Origin: Sulfurospirillum diekertiae
GTDB lineage: Bacteria > Campylobacterota > Campylobacteria > Campylobacterales > Sulfurospirillaceae
Direction of reading: 5' to 3'
Length of the DNA: 64,000 nucleotides
NCBI RefSeq assembly: GCF_002162315.1
Contig: NZ_CP021416.1
Coordinates: 2,678,207-2,742,206 of the forward strand
Positions 7,836-18,989 of this stretch are shown piece by piece. The notes under the pieces were generated by a model, which saw nothing but the letters and a program-made list of their open reading frames with translations, had not been told where the DNA came from and searched no databases. Both the position numbers and the translations under genes were made by a program. Position 1 is the first letter of the stretch; each line of letters begins with the position of its first letter.

Positions 7836-9943
7836 TTTAAGACTAAGACTCACTTTGCCTTTTTCTTTATCCACTTCAAGGACGCGAATACGTGTGAGTT
7901 GTTGGTTGATGCTGAGCACTTCCAAAGGATGAGCGATGCGTTTGTCGCTCATTTGCGAGATATGAATGAGTCCGTCGTTTTTAAGCCCAATGTCCACAAA
8001 TGCCCCAAAATCAGCAATGTTTCGTACCACACCTGAGACGATAGAACCCTCACTCAGCTCGCTGATGTCGGTCAAATCCGAGCGAAAGGCAATCGGCGGC
8101 AAGCTCTCTCTAGGGTCAAACCCTGGTTTTAAAAGCTCGGCAATGATGTCTTGAAGCGTTGCTTCGCCAATGCCCTGCTCTTTGGCTAAAGCGATAATCT
8201 GTTCTTTGGAAAGTGTTGCCAAATCAGCACGCGCCAAAAGCTTTTGTGCAATGGCATAACTCTCAGGGTGAACGCCTGTGTTATCAAGAACACTTTTCCC
8301 CTCACGAATACGAAAAAACCCCGCACACTGCTCGTACGCTTTCGCCCCTAAACCTTTTACATGTAAAAGTTCAGACTTACATGTAAACGCCCCTTTACTC
8401 TCACGGTGCTCGACTATGGCTTTGGCAAGTTTCGCGCCAACGCCTGCCACGTAGGAGAGTAGTGAAATCGAAGCGCTGTTAGGATCAACCCCGATGCGAT
8501 TTACCAAATCTTCGATCACTTCATTCAGTTTCTTCTCGAGCTGTTTTTGATCGACATCGTGTTGGTACTGACCAATGCCAAGCGATTTTGGGTCGATCTT
8601 GACGAGTGCTGCCATCGGGTCACGTAGACGTTGCGCGATGGAGATCGCTCCCCTGATCGTCACGTCAAGGTTCGGGTACTCTTCGGTGGCAATTTTCGAC
8701 GCGGAGTAGATCGAAGCCCCTGCTTCGGAAACGACGGTATAGGCAAGATTCAATCCCTCTTCACAATTCAGGCGCGCGAAAAATTCTTGGCTTTCGCGCG
8801 AACCCGTACCGTTGCCAATCGCCACGGCGGTGATGTGGTACTTTTGTGTAAACTCTTTAATAACTTTGGCAGATTTTTCATAGTCACTTTGGGGTGGTGT
8901 CGGGTAGATAACAGCATGCGTCAGGTATGTGCCATGCTCATCCACGACGGCGAGTTTACACCCAGTGCGATATGCGGGGTCAACGCCCAAAATCACGCGC
9001 TTGGTAACGGGTGGTGTGTTGAGCAGTTGCGAGAGATTTTTACCAAACGTCGCAATCGCTTGTGTATCGGCTTTCTCTTTGATAAGTGCGTGAATTTCGC
9101 GCTCTAACGAAGGAAAGAGAAGCCTTTTAAACCCGTCAAAATAGGCTTCCAAAAGATAGCTTTTCGAGCTTTTGGCGTTACGAGGAATGCGGTAACGCTC
9201 TATCGCACTCTCCACCCTTTCCATGTCATGCAATATCTTTACATGTAACTCTTTTTCCGCAACACCTCGCATCATCGCAAGGTAACGATGCGAAGGAATG
9301 GAGGCGATTTTCTCGGCTTTGCCTGCGAGCTTGGCGTAAAGTCCATCAGGCTTGAGCGTTTTAGTAGCTTTGATCTCAAATGAAGCGTAGTCATGCAGTT
9401 GCGCTCTCCAATACTCACGCTCTTTCGCATCATCACTGTAACGCTCCGCGATGATGTCCTGCGCCCCTATGATTGCTTCTTTCACGCTTTTAACCGTGTC
9501 ATTCACAAAACTCTGCGCCCTCTTTTCAAACGCTTCGAGTTCTAACTCTGCCCTCTCCAAAACATCCGCCAATGGTGTAAGCCCTGCCGCAATAGCCAAC
9601 GCCGCACGGGTATTTTTCTTCTCTTTGTACGGTCTGTAAATGTCTTCCAACTCTTGAAGTGTTTGCGCTTTTTCCACCGCTTTTTTTACCTCATCGCTTA
9701 ACTGGGCTTTTTCAGCGATGAGGCGTAAAATCTCCTCTTTGCGCTCATGCAGTTTTTTTTGCATACGCATAAATGCTATCAAACTCCCGAAGCTGCTCAT
9801 CGCTCGCCCCACCTGTCATCTCCTTGCGATACCGTGCGATAAAAGGGATGGTCGAGCCTTCATCTAACAGCTTTAAAATGTTGATAATGTTCTCTTTGGC
9901 AATGCCAGTTTTTTTGCACTAAAATGGGAATAAGTGGGTTCAT
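7824..9943 (-). pseudogene. tex: Transcription accessory protein Tex, two frameshifts near 5' end
   Basis: Tex is a conserved cytoplasmic nucleic-acid-binding protein of about 705 residues here. The uninterrupted part from 9812 to 7824 contains the YqgF/RuvX-like RNase H fold (ILGVDPAYRTGCKLAVV), the SEAGASIYSASK core, helix-hairpin-helix segments and a C-terminal S1 domain (GVVRNIADFGAFVDIGLKNDG). The true start is ATG 9943 (MNPLIPILVQ). The frame breaks in an A7 tract (9909-9915), continues in another frame through LLDEGSTIPFIARYRKEMTG, and breaks again in an A8 tract (9753-9760). Removing one A from each restores a complete Tex. So the gene is disrupted only by two one-base gains in homopolymers: sequencing error, slippage or real mutation. 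It carries three TTACATGTAA copies. Confidence 0.85.
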
Positions 9944-10006
9944 ACTTTCTGCTTTCCTAGGTTTTACATGTAAAGATTTTTTGGAGAAGTATTTTAGCGG
10001 AAATGA

Positions 10007-10039
10007 GCCAACAAATTGGACATAGGGTAATTTGTTGGC
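10007..10039. other. 11-bp inverted repeat between tex and GGDEF-EAL gene
   Basis: GCCAACAAATT and AATTTGTTGGC are exact arms with an 11-nt loop, in the 173-nt gap between tex (start) and the downstream end of the GGDEF-EAL gene, both minus strand. There is no U-run, so it may be a weak or Rho-assisted terminator for the upstream gene. Confidence 0.45.
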
Positions 10040-10116
10040 TTCAATGTTTTGTTATAACTTAGTGCTAATATCATCCATAGTTAAATCCAGTTCCTCTATT
10101 AGTCTAAAATATTGGT

Positions 10117-12015
10117 TTAGGACAGCTTCCCATTTTCATCCAAAAACGCTTCAAGCTCCTCATCTGGTAAAGGACGACTAAACAAATATCCTTGAAAGAA
10201 TTGGCATCCATTGGCAAGGAGAAACTCTTTTTGTACTTGTGTTTCCACGCCCTCGGCAATAACATTTATCTCCATTCCTTCTCCCATGGCGATGATGGTT
10301 CGTGTTACCATCTCATTGTTTTTTTCCCCAGGAATATTATCGATAAAAGATTTGTCGATTTTAAGTTGGCTGAGTGGAAGTTGTGTAAGATAGGAGAGTG
10401 ATGAATACCCCGTTCCAAAATCATCCATTGAAAACGTCACTCCCAATTTTTTGAGTTCATACATCTTTTCAATGCTACCTACACTATCTTCCAACACAAG
10501 GCTTTCGGTTAATTCAAATTTTAGCAGTGCTGGATTGACGCCGCTTTTTTTGAGTACTTCTTCTACTTCAGATACATAGTTTGGCTGTCGAAATTGTCTG
10601 GAGCTTACATTGATAGCCATTTTAAATGTTTGTCTGTTTGGGTGTTTTTCCCACTGCTTAAGCTTAGCACATGCGCTCTCGAGTACCCACAGACCAATAG
10701 GCAAAATCAATCCTGTATCTTCAGCAAGTGATATAAAACTCAAAGGCGACACAAATCCTCATTTTGGATGGTTCCATCGTATAAGAGCTTCAACACCAGT
10801 GCAATGACCCACTTTATCAACTTGGGGTTGATAATAGAGACAAAATTCTTGAAATGCGATAGCAGAATGAAGGTCTGACTCTAAAGTTGTGCGTAGATTT
10901 ATCGCTTCTTGCATTTTAGGGTCAAAGAAACGGAGTGTATTTCGACCTGCCTCTTTAGCATGGTAAAGCGCAATATCTACATATTTGAACAGTTCTTCAA
11001 TACTACTGTCTTTTTGAAATAAGGAGATACCTGTACTGATTTTACAATTATATTCAAATCCATTCAAGTCAAAAGGTTTTTCAAATATTTCATATATTTT
11101 TCGACCAAATTGCAATGCCATGGCTGCCGCCTCTGTACTTTCCACACTCAGATTGCTTAAGAGGATAATAAACTCATCGCCCCCTTGACGTCCCACTGTA
11201 TCGCCAAAACGTATATTTGAACGCAAACGATTCGCTATTTCGATGAGGAGCAAATCTCCAACATCATGACCTCTCGTATCGTTAAGTGACTTGAAGTAAT
11301 CTACATCTATAAAAAGAAGTGCCCCATAAAGTCCACTGCGCGCTACAGCACCGATGGCTTGAACTAAGCGGTCTTGCACTAAACGACGATTGGGTAATTG
11401 AGTGAGCACATCATAGTAAGCAAGAGTATAGACGGTGGCTTCAAACTCAATTTGAGCTTCTTTTTGCGAGGAGATGTCACTTAGCATAAGGTGCAATGCC
11501 ACGACGCCATGCACATCATGCTGAATAGATACATCCAAATGAGCCCAAAATAGCGTACCATCTCCTTTGGCCATCTGCAACTCACAGGGCTCTGTTTTGT
11601 GCGTTTTAAGAAGTTTCTGGAGGTATAGATACCACGTATCTTGATTTTCACGAGAAATAAAGGTCTTGATAGACTGTCCCAACAGTTTGCCTCTAGGCAA
11701 AACAAGCAATGTTGCCATCGTAAGGTTTGCTTGAAGAATTTTTCCCTCTTCGCTGAGCGTACAATAGCCAATAGGAGCTTGTTCATACAGATCAAAATAG
11801 CGTTCTTTTACACTGTAAAGCTCTTCTTTACTCTGTAGCAACTCCTCATTTTGCATCTCAAGTTCGATTTGATGAATACATAATTCTTGAAGAACTTTTT
11901 GAATCATTTCAAGAGAGTTTTCTTTTTTTTGTAAATTAACCTTCTTAAAAAAAAGATATTCTGCCTTTTCGCGCAATGTGGGTTGTAACGCTTCTAGATT
12001 ACTCATTTCTTTCAT
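10117..12015 (-). pseudogene. PAS-GGDEF-EAL c-di-GMP protein split by an in-frame TGA
   Basis: Cytoplasmic c-di-GMP turnover protein. The first part (12015-10759) has a coiled-coil leader, a PAS domain (residues about 75-190) and a GGDEF cyclase domain with an intact GRQGGDEF active site, then the start of an EAL domain through GVEALIRWNHPK. A TGA follows at 10761-10759, and the same frame resumes immediately as GFVSPLSFISLAEDTG and runs to 10117 with the remaining EAL residues (DDFGTGYSSL, KIDKSFI, ETQ). Homologues usually have Arg or another residue at the stop position, so a CGA-to-TGA transition is likely. The upstream product would be a PAS-GGDEF cyclase without phosphodiesterase. It overlaps the CheB-CheR gene by 17 nt. 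Confidence 0.85.
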
Positions 12016-14566
12016 TGGGATACACCTCTAAGGTAGGATCAAACAAGCGCTCTGTAGTCGCTACTGCATACATTTTACCCGTCTCATCAACCAGTGCCGT
12101 TGCGGTAATCCAAACATCTTTTATCGACCCATCTTTGGCGAGGCGTTGTGTAAGATAGGGCGCTAAAATCTCATGACGACTGAGCTGAATAATTTTTTTC
12201 AGCGCTTCTTTGCGTGTGGACTCAGGGACATGGTCGTTCATCATTAACGTTAACGCCTCTGTTTCGCTCCAACCGTACATCTGCGTTGCACTTTTATTCC
12301 AAGCAAGGATATTTCCTTCTAAATCATGCATAATGATGGCATCATTGGCATCATTCACAATCACCGCCAAACGACGCAGAGCTTTAATCTCCGTGATATC
12401 AACAAAACTCACCACCACGCCCTCAACGATATTTTCAAGGGTTCGATAGGGAATGATGTGCATCATATACCACTTATCTGTCGTCGAGCATACTCTTATC
12501 TCTGTGGGGATGAGCGTATCCAGTACGCCTTGGGCATCCGCTTGTAAAGTGGTGTAATTAATGAGGTTGGGGACGATATGCCCAATGGGTCTGCCAATAT
12601 CACCCGTAATAAGATTGATGATGAGCGCACACGAAGGAGTAAAGCGCATCACATTAAGCTTTTTGTCTAAAAAGAGTGTCGCAACACCTGTGCCTGAGAG
12701 TAAATTGTTCATGTCATTGTTGGCTTGGGAAAGAGCGATAATTTTTGTTTGAAGTTCGGAATTGACCGTGGAAAGCTCTTCATTGAGCGATTGCATCTCT
12801 TCTTTGGAGGTTTCTAGCTCTTCATTGGTTGATTGAAGCTCTTCGTTGATGGATTGTAACTCTTCATTGAGCGATTGCAACTCTTCTATGGCTGTTTCTC
12901 CATTTTTCAAAGGAGAACTTTTTGGCGCTAATCCTGCCTCGCTATAAAGATAAAGCTTATCGCCTCCAGCGTTAACAAAGACATTGGCTAAAGGTTGCTT
13001 GTTTTGTTCACGCACCAATGGAATGTTAGAGGAAGAAAAGCGTCTGCTTTCCAAAGTAGGAAGAGGCAGAACATGCTCCATCAGCTTTCGTCTTGAATCA
13101 TCTGGGTTGACAACACAGCGATAGAGTTTTGCTTTTTGGTCGATGACGGAGAAAAGATGTTCAAATTCGCCAACACCCTCAGAATTACCTAAAAAAAGCA
13201 CGCCGCTAGGATTGAGGGCATACTGAAATAAGGGAATGATTTTTTTCTGCAAAGAGGGATTCATGTAAATCAAAAGATTGCGACAGCAGATGAGATCAAG
13301 TTTGGAAAAAGGTGGGTCTCTGGTGATATTTTGTTCAGAAAAGATGACCATATCGCGAATATTTTTATTGATGCGGTATGTTTTACCATCAGACCCTAGC
13401 GTGAAATAAGACGCAAGTCGTTTGGGTGAAACATCCTCTGCGATATCCGAAGTATAAAGACCTGAACGCGCGTTTGCAATGGCTCGCTCATCAATGTCGG
13501 TCGCAAAGATTTGAATCGCAAAAGAGAGTTTAGATACCTCTTTGTATTCGGCTAAAAGTATTGCCAAAGAATACGCCTCCTCGCCACTCGAACAACCACA
13601 AGACCAAGCTCGAAAAGGGTTGCTCATAGACTTGCTCCTTAAAAGTTCAGGAATGATTTTTTCCAATGCTTCAAAGGCGCTTTTGTCACGAAAAAAATGC
13701 GTGACGCCTATGAGGACATCTTGAAACAACGCCTCAACTTCATCAGGTGTTGTTTGCAGATAAGTAAGATAATTTTTCAATGACTCAATGCCTACAACAT
13801 CCATCCTTCTCGCAATGCGGCGATGAATGGTATTGGGTTTGTACTGTGAAAAATCATGCCCTGTTTGTTCACGAAGAAGAATAAAAATATTTTTAAGAAC
13901 ATTTTCATGTTTGAGTGCAAAATCAAAAGGAGCCTCCGTTAAAAGTGTGCCCCATGTAGACTTGATGTAATTCATAAGCACAACACCCATCTCTTCAGGT
14001 GGCAGGGTATGATCAACCAGACCCGTCCCTATAGCACTACTTGGCATACCGTCATATTGGGCAGAAGCGATACTTTGCGCCATAACCATACCGCCATTTT
14101 CCTTGATACTCAAAATGCCTTTTGTGCCATCGCTTCCTGTACCTGAGAGCACGATACCAATGGCATTTTGGTGTTGGTCTTTGGCTAAAGCATTAAAAAG
14201 AAGTTGATGGGGAGGTGTAGACCTTTTTTTTTTGGTGCGATTTAACAGCTCAAATACTCCCTTCATAAGGGCAATATCGTGCGCTGGGGGGATGATGTAA
14301 ACACAATTGGGTTTTACCACCATGCCGTCCGTTATCTCAAAAACGCTCCTGGGGGTATATTTTCCGATAATCTCGACAAGGCTACTTTCAAAATCAGGAG
14401 AGAGATGCTGAATTAATACAAAAGCACAAGGAACAGGTTCCAGTGGCATACGAGAAAAAAAAGCTTCAAATGCCGCTAATCCACCAGCAGAAGCCCCAAT
14501 ACTAACAATGGGAAACGTTTTTGTGTGTGTCTCTTTTGGCAGAGTATGGTTCCCCTTTTGTTGCAT
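11999..14566 (-). CDS. CheB-CheR fusion sensor with PAS domains
   Basis: A 855-residue hybrid: an N-terminal CheB methylesterase domain (IVSIGASAGGLAAFEAFF, with the catalytic Ser, and LSGTGSDGTKG), a CheR methyltransferase (IHRRIARRM; SAM site WSCGCSSGEEAYSLA; NLLIYM), a coiled coil of repeated Glu-Leu-Gln-Ser motifs around residues 560-605, and two PAS domains. It lacks a receiver, so input is probably through PAS. Such fusions are thought to act in non-classical chemotaxis-like or two-component signalling. I prefer ATG 14566, with GGGAG 7 nt upstream; an in-frame ATG at 14581 has no ribosome site. Its 3' end overlaps the GGDEF-EAL gene, so the two are probably co-translated. Confidence 0.9.
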   Translation of the reverse strand: MQQKGNHTLPKETHTKTFPIVSIGASAGGLAAFEAFFSRMPLEPVPCAFVLIQHLSPDFESSLVEIIGKYTPRSVFEITDGMVVKPNCVYIIPPAHDIALMKGVFELLNRTKKKRSTPPHQLLFNALAKDQHQNAIGIVLSGTGSDGTKGILSIKENGGMVMAQSIASAQYDGMPSSAIGTGLVDHTLPPEEMGVVLMNYIKSTWGTLLTEAPFDFALKHENVLKNIFILLREQTGHDFSQYKPNTIHRRIARRMDVVGIESLKNYLTYLQTTPDEVEALFQDVLIGVTHFFRDKSAFEALEKIIPELLRSKSMSNPFRAWSCGCSSGEEAYSLAILLAEYKEVSKLSFAIQIFATDIDERAIANARSGLYTSDIAEDVSPKRLASYFTLGSDGKTYRINKNIRDMVIFSEQNITRDPPFSKLDLICCRNLLIYMNPSLQKKIIPLFQYALNPSGVLFLGNSEGVGEFEHLFSVIDQKAKLYRCVVNPDDSRRKLMEHVLPLPTLESRRFSSSNIPLVREQNKQPLANVFVNAGGDKLYLYSEAGLAPKSSPLKNGETAIEELQSLNEELQSINEELQSTNEELETSKEEMQSLNEELSTVNSELQTKIIALSQANNDMNNLLSGTGVATLFLDKKLNVMRFTPSCALIINLITGDIGRPIGHIVPNLINYTTLQADAQGVLDTLIPTEIRVCSTTDKWYMMHIIPYRTLENIVEGVVVSFVDITEIKALRRLAVIVNDANDAIIMHDLEGNILAWNKSATQMYGWSETEALTLMMNDHVPESTRKEALKKIIQLSRHEILAPYLTQRLAKDGSIKDVWITATALVDETGKMYAVATTERLFDPTLEVYPNERNE

Positions 14567-14699
14567 CACGGTATCTCCCATGTAAAAATATAAGCATTAC
14601 CTTAGAGTATACTCCGATATAACCTCTAAAGAGGGAGGTGTTAGGAAATCGTGCGAAATTTCAAAAAACATTTGAGTTTTTATAGGGTTTTGCAGGAAT

Positions 14700-15046
14700 G
14701 TACCGCACGGTCTAATTGATTATTCCACGACTATTGAAAACAATGCCCATATCGAAGCTTCCCTCTTGTATGTGCACCTCGTTATCTGTTTTCAATCGCA
14801 CCAGTGGAAGATGGCACTCCATATTTTGACAATATTACAAAGCCATATGAGGATTTAATCCTTAAAGCCATCTAAATTGCAAGGCGTGAACCTTATTGTG
14901 ACAAAGTCACTGATGCAGATTTGAGTTCTTCAGAAGGAACAAAAGAAAATCCTGTAATCTTTGTAAGATATATACGAAGTGATGGGTTCACAAGAAATTT
15001 TTTTATATCAAAAAATGAAATATTAACTTGGGAAATAGAAAATTAA
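14700..15046 (+). pseudogene. Decayed gene remnant, function unknown
   Basis: The 545-base gap 14582-15126 is not empty. Frame 14700-14778 reads VPHGLIDYSTTIENNAHIEA; a shift then leads into a second frame reading APRYLFSIAPVEDGTPYFDN, on to LKAI, a TAA near 14874, and then about 56 codons from IARREPYCDKVTDAD to WEIEN with a stop at 15044-15046. Codon use is normal and no start or ribosome site remains. It looks like a gene broken by one frameshift and one nonsense change, with its 5' end lost. I do not recognise the family. Confidence 0.5.
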
Positions 15047-15126
15047 AAAAGTCTATTTTTTCACTCCCATCATCTTTACATGTAAAGCTAAATTATACTT
15101 CACACCAAACCATGAAAACTAAAAAA

Positions 15127-15684
15127 TCATTTCTGAATTGTAGTAGTATCTTGTGCCAAGGGGACTCTTCGTATCACGAAGCCTGTTGGGGTTTTATAGA
15201 TTTCAAAGACTTGATTAAGTGTGATTTCTTGGTAGACGGAGCTTCCATATTCAATGTCGACAAAGGGGTTCCATCCCAGCAGGGTGAAACGATCTAATAA
15301 GGTGTTTTCGCCAAGATCGTACGAGAGGTTTTGATGGCTGTTTTGGTCTTCACTCTTTTTATAACGCCCTTCAAAGCGCTCTAAAACGTAGCGTGAGTCC
15401 AGTTTTAAAAGATTGGACCAGTATTTCATTTTCATAAATTTAGCATCGATGCGCCACTGTTCACCATAGATCTTAAAATCTCCAACCACTTTGCCATTTT
15501 CGCCATTCAAATGCGCGACATGAAAACCACCGCTATCGTAGGGTTTTGTAAAGTAAACCGTTGCGACGAGTGTCTCTTGCGTGAGGGCGGTATAGGTCCA
15601 TGAAAACATCACCACCAAAACAGCATTTAATACAAGACTTGCGAGGATCAGCCCAAAAGAGATTCGCATCAAAAATCGTCTCAT
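15127..15684 (-). CDS. Membrane-anchored protein of unknown function
   Basis: 185 residues. A single hydrophobic helix at residues about 8-32 (FGLILASLVLNAVLVVMFSW) anchors the protein, with the rest predicted outside the cytoplasm. After the helix comes LVATVYFTKPYDSGGFHVAHL and a beta-rich region with EQWRIDAKFMKMK and DSRYVLERFEGRY, a pattern I have seen in conserved proteobacterial proteins loosely labelled multidrug-efflux related, without evidence for that role. It is monocistronic and faces the decayed gene. Function unknown. Confidence 0.75.
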   Translation of the reverse strand: MRRFLMRISFGLILASLVLNAVLVVMFSWTYTALTQETLVATVYFTKPYDSGGFHVAHLNGENGKVVGDFKIYGEQWRIDAKFMKMKYWSNLLKLDSRYVLERFEGRYKKSEDQNSHQNLSYDLGENTLLDRFTLLGWNPFVDIEYGSSVYQEITLNQVFEIYKTPTGFVIRRVPLAQDTTTIQK

Positions 15685-15947
15685 TTTTTCTCCCTTAGCA
15701 CGTTTATCTTTCCTCTATCATAACTCAATTATTCCATACAATGCTAAAAATTATGCTCGCTCTGAACCCTATGATAAACTTTTCTACTCGATTTCCAACG
15801 AAAAAAGTTTATTGATATCTCTCTTTATTATTTTAATTTTACGTCATAAAATTACTCATAAATTATAAGATGATGTAATAGTTTGGTAATTTCCACTCAG
15901 TATCATTGCATGAAAAATTGCACGATTGAGTCAAATAAAGGAACAAT

Positions 15948-17846
15948 ATGCATCTCGGATTTAAGCAAAAAATCATTGTATCAGCAGGCCTATTTTTAGG
16001 AGCATCTCTCTTTATTTTTGGAATGTTAAGTTTTATCAATCTTAAACAAGACCTACGGCAAGAGATAGAACAGACGCAATTAGCCAAAGCACATGCGTTA
16101 AAACTGGAGATTGATTCGTGGTTTGATGCTCAAAAACTCGTCCTAGAGACAACCGCGGAAGACATTGCCCACTTGCCAGAATTTACAGATGTTACGATGA
16201 AACCTTATCTCCAAACAGCGTTTAAAAAGACTAAAGCTGCCGTAGCATACATGGGTGTAGAAGAGAGTGGTTTGATGATCTACAGTGACCAAACGAAACA
16301 AAAAGAGGGGTACGACCCTAGAAAACGACCGTGGTACATCAAGGCAAAAGCGGAAGGAAAATCTGTCGTCACCGATGTTTACACCGATGCCACCACAGGA
16401 CAACCCACCATTTCTATCGCCACGCCTGTATTTGTGAATGGTGTATTCACAGGTGTTGTTTCCAATGATGTTTATTTAACCCAAGTGATTGAGAAAATTA
16501 ATGCAAAAAAATTTGAAGGTGGTTATGCCTTTGCAACCGATGCTATGGGGAAAAGAAATGTTCATCCTGATCCAAAATTAATTGGGAAAGTGCTGTATGA
16601 CGCCAATGAGTCGCTTAAGCATCTTGAGCTTCTTGTCAAAAATAACCCTGAAGGCATTTATGACTATCAAGCAAGCGACGGAAAAGATAAAGTATTAGTT
16701 TTCAATAAGCTAGAAAATAGCTGGATTATTTTTGTGACCATAGACAAAGACGTTGCTTTCAAAGCTATCGATCACATGTTCATCACGTTAACTATCTCTG
16801 GAAATATCCTGCTTGGTCTTTCACTGATTCTGTTGTGGTTCATTCTCAATGCGCAGTTTAAGCCTCTGGAGAGACTCAATGATGTCATCAAAAACCTTTC
16901 TAGCAATGATGGTGATTTGACACAACGCCTTACGATACATTCAAGAGATGAGTTAGGCAAGATGAGTCAAAACATCAATCTCTTCATCGATAAAATTCAT
17001 ACCATCATTACAACGGCAAAAACAAACAGTGCGGAAAATGCTTCCGTGGCACATGAACTCTCTATCTCTGCGATTGATGTGGGTAAACGTGCTGAAGAAG
17101 AGGCGCTTATCGTGACTAAAACCACCACAGAAGCGACTTCATTAAAAGCCTATTTGAGAGAATCTAGGCATAGTGCAGAAAGCTCTAAAAATGAATTACA
17201 TGAGGTCACACAAAGCCTTAAAAGAGTCGAAGAAAATGTCTCTAACCTCTCAAGTCTTCTTCAAAATACCGCCCACAACGAAATCGAACTTGCGAACAAA
17301 CTCACTCTTGTGAGTGATAATACCAATGAAGTGAAAAACGTCCTTAATGTCATCAATGACATCGCCGATCAAACCAATCTCCTCGCACTCAATGCCGCCA
17401 TTGAAGCAGCAAGGGCAGGAGAACATGGAAGAGGATTTGCAGTCGTTGCGGATGAAGTACGCAAACTAGCTGAGCGTACGCAAAAATCCTTGGTCGAGAT
17501 CAATGCGACCATCAATGTTGTCACACAATCCATCAATGGTGTCAGTGTTGAGATGAATACCAACTCTGAAAATATCACTAAAATCTCTGGCATTTCCATC
17601 AATGTCCAGTCCAATGTTTCAGAAGTGGCAACCGTTCTCTCACGTACCATCACCAACACGCAAAAAACCGTTCAAGACTATATCGATACATCCAATCAGA
17701 TTGATGCCATTACCAAAGATATCGAAGCAATTAGTACATTGACCCATACCAATACACGTAGTGTCGAAGAGATCGCGGGAGCGAGTGAGCACCTTCATGA
17801 ACTCACGGAAACACTCAATCATGAATTGTCGAAGTTTAAATCGTAG
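15948..17846 (+). CDS. Methyl-accepting chemotaxis protein with dCache_1 sensor
   Basis: A 632-residue inner-membrane chemoreceptor. Membrane helix at residues about 10-30; periplasmic double-Cache domain about 35-275; second helix near 278-300; HAMP; signalling coiled coil with the [20 protein letters not shown] tip. The distal Cache pocket has [13 protein letters not shown] followed by [19 protein letters not shown] and a later Asp (SNDV). The Arg-Pro-Trp-Tyr plus Asp pattern resembles the amino-acid-binding signature of dCache_1 receptors, so an amino acid ligand is a fair guess. AAAGGAAC precedes the ATG by 4-5 nt. The tip region is nearly identical to that of the receptor at 6167. Confidence 0.93.
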   Translation: MHLGFKQKIIVSAGLFLGASLFIFGMLSFINLKQDLRQEIEQTQLAKAHALKLEIDSWFDAQKLVLETTAEDIAHLPEFTDVTMKPYLQTAFKKTKAAVAYMGVEESGLMIYSDQTKQKEGYDPRKRPWYIKAKAEGKSVVTDVYTDATTGQPTISIATPVFVNGVFTGVVSNDVYLTQVIEKINAKKFEGGYAFATDAMGKRNVHPDPKLIGKVLYDANESLKHLELLVKNNPEGIYDYQASDGKDKVLVFNKLENSWIIFVTIDKDVAFKAIDHMFITLTISGNILLGLSLILLWFILNAQFKPLERLNDVIKNLSSNDGDLTQRLTIHSRDELGKMSQNINLFIDKIHTIITTAKTNSAENASVAHELSISAIDVGKRAEEEALIVTKTTTEATSLKAYLRESRHSAESSKNELHEVTQSLKRVEENVSNLSSLLQNTAHNEIELANKLTLVSDNTNEVKNVLNVINDIADQTNLLALNAAIEAARAGEHGRGFAVVADEVRKLAERTQKSLVEINATINVVTQSINGVSVEMNTNSENITKISGISINVQSNVSEVATVLSRTITNTQKTVQDYIDTSNQIDAITKDIEAISTLTHTNTRSVEEIAGASEHLHELTETLNHELSKFKS

Positions 17847-17855
17847 TTTTTTTAG

Positions 17856-17875
17856 GGGCAACCAAGTAGTTGCCC
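17856..17875. other. Short GC-rich hairpin between convergent genes
   Basis: GGGCAAC/GTTGCCC, 7-bp stem with 6-nt loop, between the chemoreceptor stop and the end of the exporter operon. It has the position of a shared terminator, but no T-run follows on either strand. Confidence 0.5.
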
Positions 17876-17894
17876 ACACACGATTTATATATAC

Positions 17895-18989
17895 TTAACG
17901 CGATTTCCGTCTAAAAAATACCATAGCTACACTCATAGAAATAATGCCTAATCCAAACATAGGCGCAATCAGTGGCCATGCAACGCTCCATGTGATATTT
18001 TTTAAGAAAACCCCTTTGATCAGAATAAGGTAGTATTTAAGGGGAATAAACTCGGTCAGCGGTTGAAGCCATAAAGGCATATTTTCCACAGGTGTCGCGA
18101 AGCCTGAGAGTAACAACGAGGGAAGTAAAAAGACAAATGCCCCTAAAATAGCTTGCTGTTGAGTATTGCAGATTGCCGAGATAAACAAACCGACTCCTGA
18201 TATGGAAAATAAAAAGACAACCACACTGGCATAAAGAATGGCTAAAGAGCCCATAAGTGGGACACCAAAAAAATAAATGGCAGACAGTAAGATTAAGGTT
18301 GATTCAAAAATGCTGATCACTAAGGCAGGGATGAGTTTACCTAAAAGAATTTCAAAAGGGCGCAACGGTGAGACCAAGATCTGATCAAATGTGCCAAGTT
18401 CTCGCTCTCTGGCAATGGAAAGCGATGTTAAAAGCATGGCAACCACCATCGTGATGGAGCCAAAAAGGTTAGGGACAATCCACCAAAAATTGCTAATATT
18501 GGGATTGTATAAAAATCGAGTGTTGATCGTGACATTGAGTGTTACATGTGATTGGGCGAGAAAAAATGTCTGCACAATGCTACTGATGTAACCCTCCGCG
18601 ATTTGTGCTGTATTGGAACGCCTACCATCTAACAATAACTGCACCGTTGCTTTTTCATTTTGAATTTGTTTGCTAAAGCTTTGAGGTATGACAAGAACTG
18701 CTAAAACTTTTTGGGTATTGAGAAGTTCTGCCACGTCATGCTCACTCTTAATCTGCACAAGGTTTTTAATGTACGAAGAGCCTTTAAAGTCTTGAATCAG
18801 AGCTTGACTTGCCTGTGAGCCATCGTGATCAAACACCGCTAAATCAATATTTTTTACCTCCAATGTCGCGGCAAAAGAAAATATTAACACTTGTATTAAA
18901 GGTGGTACGATCACCACAAAAAGACTTTTTTTGTCATTTTTTATGGCTAACGCTTCTTTACGAATGAGGGCCCATAACCGTGTAATCAT
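17895..18989 (-). CDS. ybhR: ABC-2 type exporter permease (YbhR-like)
   Basis: 364-residue inner-membrane permease of the ABC-2 family: one N-terminal membrane helix, a large periplasmic loop (residues about 45-170), then five helices in the C-terminal half, with the conserved ERE(L/R)GTFDQILVSPLRPFEILLGK segment at about 190-215 that couples to the ATPase. Last gene of the operon TetR regulator - HlyD adaptor - double ATPase - permease - permease, the same order as enterobacterial cecR-ybhG-ybhF-ybhS-ybhR. Substrate unknown; the E. coli system has been linked to drug and cation export. It overlaps the preceding permease gene by 4 nt. Confidence 0.88.
   Translation of the reverse strand: MITRLWALIRKEALAIKNDKKSLFVVIVPPLIQVLIFSFAATLEVKNIDLAVFDHDGSQASQALIQDFKGSSYIKNLVQIKSEHDVAELLNTQKVLAVLVIPQSFSKQIQNEKATVQLLLDGRRSNTAQIAEGYISSIVQTFFLAQSHVTLNVTINTRFLYNPNISNFWWIVPNLFGSITMVVAMLLTSLSIARERELGTFDQILVSPLRPFEILLGKLIPALVISIFESTLILLSAIYFFGVPLMGSLAILYASVVVFLFSISGVGLFISAICNTQQQAILGAFVFLLPSLLLSGFATPVENMPLWLQPLTEFIPLKYYLILIKGVFLKNITWSVAWPLIAPMFGLGIISMSVAMVFFRRKSR

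Noticed and set aside
8631-9107. 158-codon plus-strand frame inside tex
   Set aside because: Antisense to the conserved RNase H-like core of Tex; Arg/Cys-rich shadow translation.
12770-12900. Array of short repeats that could suggest a CRISPR or tandem repeat
   Set aside because: The repeats encode the Glu-Glu-Leu-Gln-Ser coiled coil of the CheB-CheR fusion and keep the codon frame; no spacers.
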